Source: Caballeronia sordidicola
GTDB taxonomy: Bacteria > Pseudomonadota > Gammaproteobacteria > Burkholderiales > Burkholderiaceae
Reading direction: 5' to 3'
Length of the DNA stretch: 64,000 bases
Assembly: GCF_000729995.1 (NCBI RefSeq)
Contig: NZ_JNFG01000002.1
Coordinates: forward strand, 1-64,000
The notes under the pieces were generated by a model, which saw nothing but the letters and a program-made list of their open reading frames with translations, was not told the origin of the DNA and did no database searches. The position numbers were made by a program, and so were the translations under genes. Of this stretch, positions 18,183-26,885 are shown in pieces. The first letter of the stretch is position 1. Every line of letters starts with the position of its first letter.

Positions 18183-19709
18183 ATGTCCGCGATGCGTGCA
18201 AGCATGTTGTCCGACTGGCTGGCTCAGCGGATTGAACGGACGGGCGGGCCTCCCATTTACCGGCAGTTGTATGGCTTGTTGCAGCAAGCCATCCTGTCTC
18301 GGGAATTGCCGGCGGGGACCAAGGTTCCGTCGTCGCGATTGCTCGCGAGCGAGTTGGGCCTCGGCCGCAATACGGTCACGCAGGTTTATGAGCAACTCGC
18401 GCTGGAAGGCTACGTGTGGTCGGCGACGGGGCAGGGCACGTTTGTCTCGGACAGCGCGCCTGATGAGATCGTGGGCGCGGAATCAGCGGCGCGCGATGCG
18501 GCCCCGGCTGAACCTCGTGTACTGTCCGCGCGCGGTGCACGGTTGCTGCAGGGGGCGGGTGTGTCGCAGCGGCAAGGCGGCGCGTTCATGCCCGGCGTAC
18601 CCGATGTGTCGCGGTTTCCGGCGGCCGTCTGGAGCCGCTTGCAATCCAAATACTGGCGCCGCTTGCCGCCGGATCTGCTGACCTACGCGCCCGGCGGCGG
18701 ATTGCCGAAGCTGCGTCAGGTGCTCGCCGATTATCTGCGGACCTCGCGCTCGGTGCATTGCACGCCGGAACAAATCATCGTGACGACGGGGATTCACCAG
18801 TCCATCGATCTTGCCGTGCGCCTGCTGTCCGATTCCGGCGATGTCATCTGGACCGAAGATCCTTGTTACTGGGGAGTGCGTAGTGTGTTGCAAGTGTCCG
18901 GGCTATCGCTGAAGGCCATTCCCGTGGACGCAGAGGGCATCAATCCATCTCCGGATGATCTTGCAGAGCCGCCCAAGCTGATGCTGGTCACGCCGTCGCA
19001 TCAATATCCGCTGGGCATGGTGATGAGCCTCGCGCGGCGGCGCATGCTGCTGGAGTACGCGCGGCAAAACGGCTGCTGGATCATCGAGGACGATTACGAC
19101 AGCGAGTTTCGATACGGCAGCCGGCCGCTCGCGTCGCTTCAAGGACTCGATACATCGGGTCAGGTGATCTACGTAGGCAGCTTCGGCAAGACGCTTTTCC
19201 CCGGGCTGCGGATTGGCTATATCGTGGTGCCCGAGGGCTTGTCGACGAGCTTTGCGACCGCTTCCGCCGAGTTGTATCGCGAGGGGCAACTGTTGCAGCA
19301 GGCGGTGCTGGCCGAGTTCATCGCGGAAGGGCATTTCACGTCGCATATCCGGCGAATGCGCGGGATCTACGGGCAGCGTCGCCAGATCCTGCTGGACACG
19401 ATCAGGAAGCGTTATGGCGACGCACTGCAGATTGTGGGTGGCGATGCCGGGCTGCATCTCGTGCTGCGTTTGCCCGATGGCGTGGATGACCGTGAGGTGG
19501 CGAAAGCGGCGCTCGCGGTCAATATTGTGGTGCGTCCGCTGTCGGGTTATTTCCTGCGGCCTGGAGAGGGCATGTCGGGTTTGCTGATCGGGTACGGATG
19601 CGTGGCGGAAGAGGAGATCGAGCCGGCGTTTGAAAAGCTGGCGGCGGTGCTTGATCCGGCGCTGGAGGGTAGGGGTGAGACCGCGCTTGCCTTCCGTGGT
19701 CGAATTTAA
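18183..19709 (+). CDS. gabR: MocR-family PLP-dependent transcriptional regulator, GabR-like
   Basis: The 508-residue protein joins an N-terminal GntR winged helix (residues ~20-90; AGTKVPSSRLLASELGLGRN) by a linker to an aspartate-aminotransferase fold. The PLP Lys is K336 (GSFGKTLFPG), with the D-D-Y-D motif at 303-306 (IEDDYDSEFRYG). This is the GabR architecture: GABA and PLP act as the effector and the protein activates gabTD while repressing itself. Divergence from gabT makes that role likely. Other MocR members control unrelated genes, so the symbol is by context. Confidence 0.85.
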   Translation: MSAMRASMLSDWLAQRIERTGGPPIYRQLYGLLQQAILSRELPAGTKVPSSRLLASELGLGRNTVTQVYEQLALEGYVWSATGQGTFVSDSAPDEIVGAESAARDAAPAEPRVLSARGARLLQGAGVSQRQGGAFMPGVPDVSRFPAAVWSRLQSKYWRRLPPDLLTYAPGGGLPKLRQVLADYLRTSRSVHCTPEQIIVTTGIHQSIDLAVRLLSDSGDVIWTEDPCYWGVRSVLQVSGLSLKAIPVDAEGINPSPDDLAEPPKLMLVTPSHQYPLGMVMSLARRRMLLEYARQNGCWIIEDDYDSEFRYGSRPLASLQGLDTSGQVIYVGSFGKTLFPGLRIGYIVVPEGLSTSFATASAELYREGQLLQQAVLAEFIAEGHFTSHIRRMRGIYGQRRQILLDTIRKRYGDALQIVGGDAGLHLVLRLPDGVDDREVAKAALAVNIVVRPLSGYFLRPGEGMSGLLIGYGCVAEEEIEPAFEKLAAVLDPALEGRGETALAFRGRI

Positions 19710-19761
19710 GAAGACTGGCCATTTTGAATCGGTCTGATATCTCAATCATTGCGTCGAACCT

Positions 19762-19796
19762 AAAAAAAACCTGCTCACCCTAAGGGGGTGAGCAGG
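19762..19796 (-). terminator. Intrinsic terminator facing the minus strand
   Basis: CCTGCTCACCC (19770-19780) pairs perfectly with GGGTGAGCAGG (19786-19796) around a 5-base loop. The 8-base A-run at 19762-19769 becomes a U-run after the stem in a minus-strand transcript. On the plus strand the hairpin could still end gabR transcription but has no T-run. Confidence 0.7.
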
Positions 19797-19870
19797 AAAG
19801 TTCCGAGGTTTATGCCTGCCCTGAGAGTGCAAGCGGACCAATCATAGGGGCGTCGTCCGCGCCATCAAAA
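19762..19870 (-). ncRNA. Possible small RNA read on the minus strand
   Basis: No annotated minus-strand gene ends here, yet an intrinsic terminator faces that strand at 19762-19796. Reading the minus strand toward it, there is a stem (GCGGAC paired with GTCCGC around 16 bases, near 19832-19859), then a frame for an 11-residue peptide (19845-19810, MIGPLALSGQA, no clear ribosome site), then the terminator. A stem followed by a U-tailed terminator is the usual build of a Hfq-type small RNA or leader. The 5' end is a guess and no clear promoter was found. Confidence 0.3.
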
Positions 19871-20111
19871 ACACTTGCGAAAAAAGGTAAGGTTTTGACG
19901 TACCGGGATAAGCACGCTGAATCCGTGTGACAGCACTGTTCCAGCAATCGTTACGCGAGTAATTCTCGTGTCAGAAAAGCGGCTTGTTTTGACTGATGCC
20001 AACCGGTGCCTGGTGAAACAATCGACTCCTTCAAAGCCGCCGGCACAGTGCGGTTATCAACAAGACCAGTTGCGAACGTTTCGCCAATCCCAACCAGCGC
20101 ACGGGGGTGTG

Positions 20112-20360
20112 ATGCTATCCGGGATCATGTTTTTAGCGGCCGTTGTCATCGCCGTTTATGTGGTTGCTTCCTTCGCCTCAGCTATTCGAATGCGCTTGTT
20201 TTATGGCGTCTACGCGCACATTGAATATGGCACGGCCAAGTGGCGCAAGTTCGGCAAGTGGACGCCGCGGCGCCTGATCCTTTTGTTGAGACTGCGTTGG
20301 CTGGCCGCTTTGGCGCTGCTGATCATGCTGACATGTGCAATCACTAAAGGATCGTCTTGA
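20112..20360 (+). CDS. Small membrane protein of unknown function
   Basis: Start at ATG 20112 (MLSGIMFLAAVV), preceded by a GGGGGTG ribosome site, gives 82 residues. Two hydrophobic helices are seen: residues ~2-22 and ~60-78 (LRWLAALALLIMLTCAI), separated by a basic loop (KWRKFGKWTPRRL). I do not recognise the family. It runs in the same direction as the acyltransferase gene that starts 55 bases after its stop and may belong to the polysaccharide locus. The upstream in-frame start at 19968 is less likely. Confidence 0.6.
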   Translation: MLSGIMFLAAVVIAVYVVASFASAIRMRLFYGVYAHIEYGTAKWRKFGKWTPRRLILLLRLRWLAALALLIMLTCAITKGSS

Positions 20361-20415
20361 GGATCGTCATGAAACCTCGCCAGTCCGCATGCGCACTCCT
20401 GAGGAAACGCAAAGA

Positions 20416-21462
20416 ATGAGCACAGAACGCAACCCGGAAATCGACCTGTTCCGCGGCCTTGGGATTCTGCTGGTGGTGCTTGGACATACCGCGGGGCTTC
20501 CAGAAGAAGTCCACCGGTATGTTTATTCTTTCCATATGCCGGCGTTCTTTTTCCTGTCCGGCTATCTCTTCCAGATCGATAAGGCGCAGCGTTCTCCAGG
20601 GTCGTTTACCAATGGGAAATTCCAACGGCTGATCATTCCAGCGTGGTGCATGGGCGCCGTATGCGGACTGGGATTCATCGCCAAGTTGCTGCTTCACAGG
20701 CTCACGCTAACAGCATTCCTCGGCTTGGCTTGGGGTACCGCGGTCGGCTTCCCGCGCGCCGATGGCAATTTCCTCTCCACACCGTTGTGGTTCCTGTTTT
20801 GCCTGTTCAGCCTGGAGACGGCGGCAGCCTGCCTCGCGCGCGTTATCGGCCAAGCGATGGTGCCGATGCTGATGGTGATTGGCGCTGCCGGAATAGTGGG
20901 CGCGGCGCATTTGCCGTTCATCCCGTTCGACCTTGACATAGCAACATCCGCAGCTTTTTTCTTCGCGATCGGACACGTCGTCAGGAGAAGACGATGGTTT
21001 GATTTTCACGAAAATGGCTCCGCGGTACGCCGTGTGATCCTAATTTTCAGTGTCGCAATGGTGTGGGCTGTGCTGACGAACAGGTCGGGAGATGCGCTAA
21101 ACATGTCGGACAGCATATATGGTTCCACTCCGGTGAAACGCACGCTCGACGTTGCGGCGGCGCTCGCCGGTACGCTGATGCTGGGTCATCTCTCCGTGGC
21201 ACTTCCCGACTCCCGGCTTTTGCGTTGGCTCGGGACACATACGCTACCTATCCTTGGCTTCAACTATCTGGTGAACGCGACGGTCGTCCATCTGCTGGAT
21301 GCCGTTCATGCGAACCACTGGTTGCTGTCGTTCGTCATCCAGGCCACTTTGCTGGCGGCGATTGCCTGGGCTATCGACCGCATGGGTGTGGCTGGCGATC
21401 TCATCAATGGCCGTCGCCGTCAGGTACGTTCGGCAAAGCCTGCGCGAGTGTCGCAGACTTGA
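20416..21462 (+). CDS. Membrane acyltransferase, acyltransferase-3 family
   Basis: Start at ATG 20416 (MSTERNPEIDLFRG), preceded by GAGG; 348 residues with about ten membrane helices. The family marks are the N-terminal D-LFRGLGILLVVLGH segment with the catalytic-type His, and the FHMPAFFFLSGYL helix. Such proteins O-acetylate exopolysaccharide or O-antigen units (ExoZ/OafA type). It ends 5 bases from the stop of the convergent polymerase gene. Confidence 0.85.
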   Translation: MSTERNPEIDLFRGLGILLVVLGHTAGLPEEVHRYVYSFHMPAFFFLSGYLFQIDKAQRSPGSFTNGKFQRLIIPAWCMGAVCGLGFIAKLLLHRLTLTAFLGLAWGTAVGFPRADGNFLSTPLWFLFCLFSLETAAACLARVIGQAMVPMLMVIGAAGIVGAAHLPFIPFDLDIATSAAFFFAIGHVVRRRRWFDFHENGSAVRRVILIFSVAMVWAVLTNRSGDALNMSDSIYGSTPVKRTLDVAAALAGTLMLGHLSVALPDSRLLRWLGTHTLPILGFNYLVNATVVHLLDAVHANHWLLSFVIQATLLAAIAWAIDRMGVAGDLINGRRRQVRSAKPARVSQT

Positions 21463-21467
21463 CTCCG

Positions 21468-22703
21468 TCACGCACCGGCGACACGGCCGCCAACCGGCGC
21501 GGGCGATGCGTCTGAAACCAGCGCTGACGTCTCCGTTTCAACCTCGATGCCATCCCTATACCCCAGCAACATAAACACGAAGATGGACACGCCAAGCGGC
21601 TCGATCATCATCAAGCCGGAGAACACCAGGAAGACGAGCGGCGCCAGGCTGCCGAAGTCCTTTCTGACGCGAATCCACAGCACCACGCAGTACATCAGCG
21701 CAACCGGCACCCCGTACTTGTAGACGAGCCACGTCATGGAGTTGGATATGCCGCTATCCTCCACCTTGACGTAGCCGAATTCATCCAGCGCGAGCGCGTT
21801 GTACGCGTCCATATCGCCGCTGGGCCTGCCAAGCAGCAGGCTGTCCGAGGCTGCACGCAGACCCAGGGTCAGGTCGTTGATGCGCACCAGGATACTTGCG
21901 TCGTTCTGGACGTTGCGGCCGAAGAGCGCGGAGAACGCATCGCCGAGAATACCTGGCGCGGATACCCCCAGGACTACCAGCACGACAACGGTCCCCGCCA
22001 GCAGCTTGGCCACTTTTGGCTGACGCGCGTAGATGTAGCAAAATCCCGCGAACGGAAACAGGATCGACAGCGCGCCCATGGATTGCGTGGTGATCGCCGC
22101 CAGGAGGAAGACCGCGCTTGGCCGCCTGCGGAACTTGAGCACGTTGTACGTGTACGCAAGCGTCAGCATCACGCCATACACGCCCGCTTCCCAGAAGAAA
22201 CCCTGGTTGCGGTAATGATGAAAGCGCTCGAGGTCGGACGAGCGCACATAGAGCAGGCCGAACACGGTGCTGTATTCGCCGTCTATGAAGCGGGCGATTC
22301 CGGGCGCCACGTACGCGAGCGGATACAGGACCAGAGAGACGATGGCCGTGTAATACATGACGTCGACAAACAACTCGCGGAAATCCAGACCGGAGCGCTT
22401 GAAATGAATGCATGCAAAGAGCGCGATCAACGCTTTCAGAATGACAAACAGCTCCTTGTCGTCGATGGTCCAGTCCTGCACGAAACTCACAACGAAAATC
22501 AGGCCGATGAGCAGCGCAAACATCAGCCCGACCGCACGCGGAATGCGTGGTGAGGCAAGGAAGCCGCAGAACAGGATCAGCGTGATGGCCGCGATCAGCG
22601 GCCCGTTGCCCATGCGCACAACGACGATCCAGCCGCCGCTTGCCAGCAGGATGGCGAGCAGCAGGAGCGAATATCGCATGCGTTTATTGAAGCGTATTTT
22701 CAT
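21468..22703 (-). CDS. Polysaccharide polymerase, Wzy/O-antigen-ligase-like membrane protein
   Basis: The 411-residue protein has ten or more predicted membrane helices and a large soluble loop between residues ~270 and ~340 (SLLLGRPSGDMDAYNALALD), the usual place of the periplasmic catalytic loop in Wzy/WaaL proteins. A HYRNQGFFWEAGVYG segment resembles the N-x-x-G-x-F-xEPG motif of EPS polymerases. It closes the left arm of the locus and would polymerise lipid-linked repeat units in the periplasm. Sequence conservation in this family is poor; topology and context support the call. Confidence 0.75.
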   Translation of the reverse strand: MKIRFNKRMRYSLLLLAILLASGGWIVVVRMGNGPLIAAITLILFCGFLASPRIPRAVGLMFALLIGLIFVVSFVQDWTIDDKELFVILKALIALFACIHFKRSGLDFRELFVDVMYYTAIVSLVLYPLAYVAPGIARFIDGEYSTVFGLLYVRSSDLERFHHYRNQGFFWEAGVYGVMLTLAYTYNVLKFRRRPSAVFLLAAITTQSMGALSILFPFAGFCYIYARQPKVAKLLAGTVVVLVVLGVSAPGILGDAFSALFGRNVQNDASILVRINDLTLGLRAASDSLLLGRPSGDMDAYNALALDEFGYVKVEDSGISNSMTWLVYKYGVPVALMYCVVLWIRVRKDFGSLAPLVFLVFSGLMMIEPLGVSIFVFMLLGYRDGIEVETETSALVSDASPAPVGGRVAGA

Positions 22704-22757
22704 GGCGAAAAAAGCGTGTTCGAGTGAAGGGGGAATTGAGTGGGTGTCCGGTCATCT

Positions 22758-23342
22758 TCACGCGGTTATCCATTCTTCGGTCTGCGGGTTCCATCGGCGG
22801 ATGACCCTGGCGGGGCTTCCCACGGCGACGCAATAATCGGGAATATCGGTGAGTACCACTGAGTTGGCGCCGATCACGCAGTTGCGCCCGATCGTGCATC
22901 CAATCAAGACTGCATTCTCACCAATCCACGTACCGGTCCCGATCCTGACGGGCGCGCGGGGCGTCAACGCCTGATGTTTCACGGGCATGCGGACATCTTT
23001 GTAGCCGTGAGCGTAGTCGGCTATATACACACGGTCCGCGATCAGCGCATCGGCTTCGATCACAATCGATTGCGTCGCAATGATGTGCGCACTGTTGCCT
23101 ATATAAACACCGCGCTCAATCCGCAGCGCCGGTTTCCTGTCAAAGCACGCAATGGTTTCGAGCCAGGCGAAATGGTTGATGAACGCATCCCGCCCGATCG
23201 AGATATTGTTCGAGCCGCTGATCCGGATCGGACGGAGAATTCTCGCGCCGCGCCCGAAATCGGCGAAGAAGAAAGGCAGCAGCACACCCTGAAGGCATGT
23301 GCTGAGACGGTTGCGAACCTTGAACCAGATGCCGAGTTCCAT
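22758..23342 (-). CDS. Left-handed beta-helix (hexapeptide) O-acetyltransferase
   Basis: The 194-residue protein carries hexapeptide-repeat turns through residues ~45-165 (ISIGRDAFINHFAWL, RIERGVYIGNSAHI, IGTGTWIGENAVLIG, IGRNCVIGANSVV) and the family ending YCVAVGSPARVIRRW. It resembles WbbJ/maltose-acetyltransferase-type enzymes that acetylate sugars. It lies 3 bases after the flippase stop. Together with the acyltransferase at 20416 it predicts an acetylated polymer. Confidence 0.88.
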   Translation of the reverse strand: MELGIWFKVRNRLSTCLQGVLLPFFFADFGRGARILRPIRISGSNNISIGRDAFINHFAWLETIACFDRKPALRIERGVYIGNSAHIIATQSIVIEADALIADRVYIADYAHGYKDVRMPVKHQALTPRAPVRIGTGTWIGENAVLIGCTIGRNCVIGANSVVLTDIPDYCVAVGSPARVIRRWNPQTEEWITA

Positions 23343-23345
23343 GGT

Positions 23346-24728
23346 TCAGCTTCCTCGCCGTTGTGCGCTGTCGCGATTAAGCCAAAGCCTGACATGTTGC
23401 GCATAGAAACCGGGCGACGGAAACACGGAGATGCCGAGCCTGCGCCGGGCAATGAATCCTTCGATTACTTTCTCCCCGGCGAGTGCGAGCGAGGTCGCAA
23501 TCGCGGCGCCTGGCGGACCGATGAGCGGAATCAACGCCACGCACAACACGACACAACAGAGGGCAGCCCCCATCATCGTATTCCGGATCATTTTCTCCAG
23601 GCCGTAGACCACGAGCAGCGGGCGAATTGAACCGCTCGCGACAATCGCGAGTTGCCCGAAGCTGAGGCAGACGAGTGCACCGTAACCTTCGCGGAAATCA
23701 CCGCCGAATAACTTGAGGATTTCGGAACCATAGAGCAGGATCACGACAAACACGGCCGTCGCAGAGACGAACAGCACCGAGGAGATGCTCTGGATCAGGT
23801 ACTGGATTTCCTCGCGTGACTTGTCCCCACGCATCATCGCGAGTCGTGGCCCGACGAGCGCATCAATAGGCGGGACGAGGAATCCCGACAACGTTAACGC
23901 AACACGTTGCGCAACCGAATACGCGCCGACGGCATCAGGCGAAGCGGCGATGCCCACCGCAAAAACCGCGATCCACAGCAGCGCCATCTGGCAGACGTTG
24001 CCCACGAGAAGCGGCATCGCGGGTGCGAGCAACGCGGGGTCGGGCAAGGCCGTGGCATTCGTGTTCCGCGCACTTTTATGCGCCATGAAGCGCCGCCATT
24101 GCGCAAACGCAATCAATGCATTGACCATGCAAGCCGCTAGAAAGATCTGAGCACCGGCCACGCCGGAATGTGGGTGAACCAGCAAGAGCGCGGGCAGCGA
24201 GAAGAGCGGTATCCATAGGCTCAGGATGGCGATGCTGCTTTCCGGACGATTGGCGATCTGCAGGAACGGCACGTGGATCAATGCGAACGTCAGCGGCAGG
24301 ATGGAGAGCGCGAACCATGGCAGCACGCCGCCCAGTTCCGCCTTGTGGAAGATGTAAACGGCAATCACGCGAGCGAGCGCGAACATGACCATTGCGATCA
24401 ATGCACCGGCGCAAAGGGACGTGAACAACGCCCGCCGGTAGAGACGCCGCAGTGCGTGCCAGTGGGCATCGCGGATCAGCGGAGCGCCTTCACGGATGAT
24501 GATCTGTTCGAGCCCGAGACGTGCCAGTGTGGACAGCAGGGTCGCGGCGCCGAAACCGATCATGTAGAGACCGGTCTGCGCCGCGCCGAAATACCGGCCC
24601 AGATAGATCACCAGCGTGAAGTTGACGACTGCTCCCAGCACACGGGAGAACAGGCTTGACGCAATGCGCCTGAGCATCTTATTGCGCTTGATCAACCCCG
24701 CCATTTGCGTGAACCGCATCCGGCTCAT
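23346..24728 (-). CDS. Lipid-linked oligosaccharide flippase, Wzx-like
   Basis: The 460-residue polytopic protein has about twelve membrane helices with the polysaccharide-synthase/MATE-like pattern: an early RVLGAVVNFTLVIYLGRYFG segment and a mid-protein region with LSGFLVPPIDALVGPRLA. It would move undecaprenyl-linked repeat units across the inner membrane. The start overlaps the stop of the upstream KpsC/S-like gene by ATGA. Confidence 0.85.
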   Translation of the reverse strand: MSRMRFTQMAGLIKRNKMLRRIASSLFSRVLGAVVNFTLVIYLGRYFGAAQTGLYMIGFGAATLLSTLARLGLEQIIIREGAPLIRDAHWHALRRLYRRALFTSLCAGALIAMVMFALARVIAVYIFHKAELGGVLPWFALSILPLTFALIHVPFLQIANRPESSIAILSLWIPLFSLPALLLVHPHSGVAGAQIFLAACMVNALIAFAQWRRFMAHKSARNTNATALPDPALLAPAMPLLVGNVCQMALLWIAVFAVGIAASPDAVGAYSVAQRVALTLSGFLVPPIDALVGPRLAMMRGDKSREEIQYLIQSISSVLFVSATAVFVVILLYGSEILKLFGGDFREGYGALVCLSFGQLAIVASGSIRPLLVVYGLEKMIRNTMMGAALCCVVLCVALIPLIGPPGAAIATSLALAGEKVIEGFIARRRLGISVFPSPGFYAQHVRLWLNRDSAQRRGS

Positions 24729-26014
24729 TGAGCGGCTCGCGAGTCATTGGCGATCTGTTGCGCGATCGTGCGGGTAAATGACAAGTCCACGTCGGTGAAG
24801 TGTCCCTTGAAGAAATATTTATCGATCAACGGCCCAAGCAACGAGGCGGGTTTATCGGCGGAAGGCGGGTGGTCTCGCATCAGCAACGTCTGTAGCGACA
24901 CGCCGGAGCGGAGCGTGTCGATGCCGGGCAGATGATCGTAGAACGACTCCCCCAGCAAGATCACGCGATGCCCTTGCGCGAAGGCGTCGAGTCCGGTGAG
25001 CGAATTGACGGTGACCGTGGTCCTGCTCCTGTCGAGATCCTGCTGCAGCGATGCCTGGCTCAGGACCACGTTGCAAGACGCTTCAATCAGCGCATAGAAG
25101 ACCTGTGAATACTTTCGCCTATACAGCGGGTGCTCGCGAACCACGACGGTCGAGCCGGGTCGCACGTTTTCCAGCACGAGTTTGAGCAGGCCGACGTCGT
25201 CGAGACCGAGAGGGTTGTGGTAAATATTGTTCGCGTCTTCCGGGACCTGCATGGCGACCAGTACGACCTTTTGCGGATCGGACTGCAGCAGTACCGTCGA
25301 ACGCAATCTGGCATAGCGTGCCTGCGGACATTTGTGCAGCGTGTAGGGCAGGAGGTCGGGTGGCATCAGGCGCGTGACATGTGCTTGTGTGAACGCGACG
25401 CGGTCCAGCAGGGTATAGAGCTTGTTCGTCCAACGGGCTGAATTTACGCGAGACGGCAGGGATGGCCCGGACGCCTCGAGTCGGGCAAGTTCGTGGCGAA
25501 ACGAGCAGTTCGCGTTGACGCCCTGGCGATCGAGTACCGTCGTGCGGTACGGGCCTTGCTCGAAATACCACGACACAGTCTTGCGGTTCTTTAGCGCACG
25601 AATCAGCGACTCGGCGGGAAGCCGTGTATCACCGCTGATGATCGCAATGTCCGGATCGAACTTCGTCACGATCGAGTGGCAGGCGCGCAGCATTTTTTGC
25701 GCCTGGCGCCGCAACGCGATTGTCTGTGTCGGCTTGATGTTTGGGTCCGATGCGTGGAACCGGATCATGGCCTCGATCTCCGGTCCGGGCACGGTGGCGG
25801 CGATGCCCCTTGTGCTTAGGCTTCCACCCAGATACGACTGCCAGGAAAGCGCTGCTGTTTGCCGTCCATGCACCTTCAGGTAGGCCCAGGCGCTGGGGAA
25901 TACCGCGAGATGCAGGAACTCGGCATCGGGTTCGAATTGCTTCCACGCATCTTCTATGCCGCAAAAAAAACGCGCCATTGAGTGGTAATAGACCAGCGTT
26001 ACGATTTTTGTCAT
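24725..26014 (-). CDS. Capsule polysaccharide synthesis protein (KpsC/KpsS/LipA-B-like)
   Basis: Start at ATG 26014 (MTKIVTLVYYHSMARF), 429 residues. It shows the Capsule_synth family pattern: an N-terminal Rossmann-like half, a YFEQGPYRTTVLDRQGVNA segment with the family E-x-G, and in the C-terminal half PGSTVVVREHPLYRR, then TVNSLTGLDAFAQGHRVI and VILLGESFYDHLPG. In KpsC and KpsS these enzymes transfer beta-Kdo. A dedicated kds cassette lies in the same locus, which fits that activity. Whether this single-domain protein is a Kdo transferase has not been shown here. Confidence 0.75.
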   Translation of the reverse strand: MTKIVTLVYYHSMARFFCGIEDAWKQFEPDAEFLHLAVFPSAWAYLKVHGRQTAALSWQSYLGGSLSTRGIAATVPGPEIEAMIRFHASDPNIKPTQTIALRRQAQKMLRACHSIVTKFDPDIAIISGDTRLPAESLIRALKNRKTVSWYFEQGPYRTTVLDRQGVNANCSFRHELARLEASGPSLPSRVNSARWTNKLYTLLDRVAFTQAHVTRLMPPDLLPYTLHKCPQARYARLRSTVLLQSDPQKVVLVAMQVPEDANNIYHNPLGLDDVGLLKLVLENVRPGSTVVVREHPLYRRKYSQVFYALIEASCNVVLSQASLQQDLDRSRTTVTVNSLTGLDAFAQGHRVILLGESFYDHLPGIDTLRSGVSLQTLLMRDHPPSADKPASLLGPLIDKYFFKGHFTDVDLSFTRTIAQQIANDSRAAQ

Positions 26015-26086
26015 GCGCTTTCGGATGAGTCGTTGAGTTGGGGCGCGAGCGGCCATGTGGTTGTCGGGAGCCGCGAAAGCGCAGGG

Positions 26087-26851
26087 CTAGATCAGCGTTC
26101 GTCCGTTGTCGCGGTCGGGTCTCAATGAGCGCCAGATTCGCAGCGAGCGAAACAGGAACACCGAGTTTCCGAGCACGTACCGGCGCCACAAACGCCGGGG
26201 CTCACGGGCGAGGCGGAACAGCCATTCGAGATGAAGCGTCTGCAGCATGCCGGGCGCGCGGCTTACCCGGCCCGACATGAAGTCGAGGATCGCGCCGCCA
26301 TTGACGATCAGGCACGGCCACGTGATCGCCTCCTTTAACGCCAGCGCCACGCGCTCTTGCTTGGGCATACCCATTGCCAGGATGACGATCGTGGACCGGC
26401 TCGCTCGCACCGCGTCCACGTAGCGCGCGTCCGGCTGGAAGCCGTCCAGCGTGATCGTGACGTCCGAACCTGCCTCACGCAGTTTCGCAGCCGCCATGGA
26501 CAGGTAGGGGTCCCGGGTACCCAGCAGCGCGACGCTGCCGCGACAGCGCTCGAGCACCTTCGGAATCAGGTCGGTGCCGTTCATGTTGAGGCCCGGCCGG
26601 ATGCCAAGTAGCGTCAGCAGGATCGATACGCCAATACCGTCACGAAGCAGCAGGTCGGACTCGACCAGGCTCCTCCTGAAATCGCTCTCCTTCCACGCGA
26701 GGTTGAATGCGTGCGCGTTCAGGAACGACACGACCATCGGCTTGCGCGCGGTCTGCATGGCTTCAATGATCCTGTCCTCCTCACGCTCGCTCATGACGAG
26801 CGTGAGCTTCCTGATCAGGCTGTTGCCGCGCATGTGGTACCGGTAAGTCAT
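26087..26851 (-). CDS. WecG/TagA/CpsF-family glycosyltransferase (GT26)
   Basis: Start taken at 26851 (MTYRYHMRGNSL; an in-frame ATG at 26863 is also possible); about 254 residues. GT26 marks are GLNMNGTDLIPKVLE, ILAMGMPKQERVAL, VNGGAILDFMSG and RAPGMLQTLHLEWLFRL followed by EPRRLWRRY. These enzymes add a sugar to an undecaprenyl-PP-linked acceptor at the inner membrane, as GumM does for xanthan. Confidence 0.9.
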   Translation of the reverse strand: MTYRYHMRGNSLIRKLTLVMSEREEDRIIEAMQTARKPMVVSFLNAHAFNLAWKESDFRRSLVESDLLLRDGIGVSILLTLLGIRPGLNMNGTDLIPKVLERCRGSVALLGTRDPYLSMAAAKLREAGSDVTITLDGFQPDARYVDAVRASRSTIVILAMGMPKQERVALALKEAITWPCLIVNGGAILDFMSGRVSRAPGMLQTLHLEWLFRLAREPRRLWRRYVLGNSVFLFRSLRIWRSLRPDRDNGRTLI

Positions 26852-26885
26852 GTCTGTCTCCACAAATCCGGGGCGGCGGTCGGGC

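Larger units (their letters stand above)
19710..20111. other. Intergenic region with a minus-strand terminator and possible small RNA
   Basis: This 402-base stretch contains no convincing protein gene on the plus strand before the small membrane protein at 20112; an upstream extension of that frame to 19968 has no ribosome site. It contains a strong hairpin whose T-run faces the minus strand. A TTGACG at 19894-19899 with TGAATC 17 bases later could be a plus-strand promoter for the downstream genes. Confidence 0.5.

Noticed and set aside
19806..19990. Resemblance of the plus-strand sequence (CTGAGA ... GCAAGCGG.CCA) to the 5' part of 6S RNA
   Set aside because: The matching 3' half that should pair with the 5' end is not present within about 180 bases, and the nearby terminator faces the other strand.
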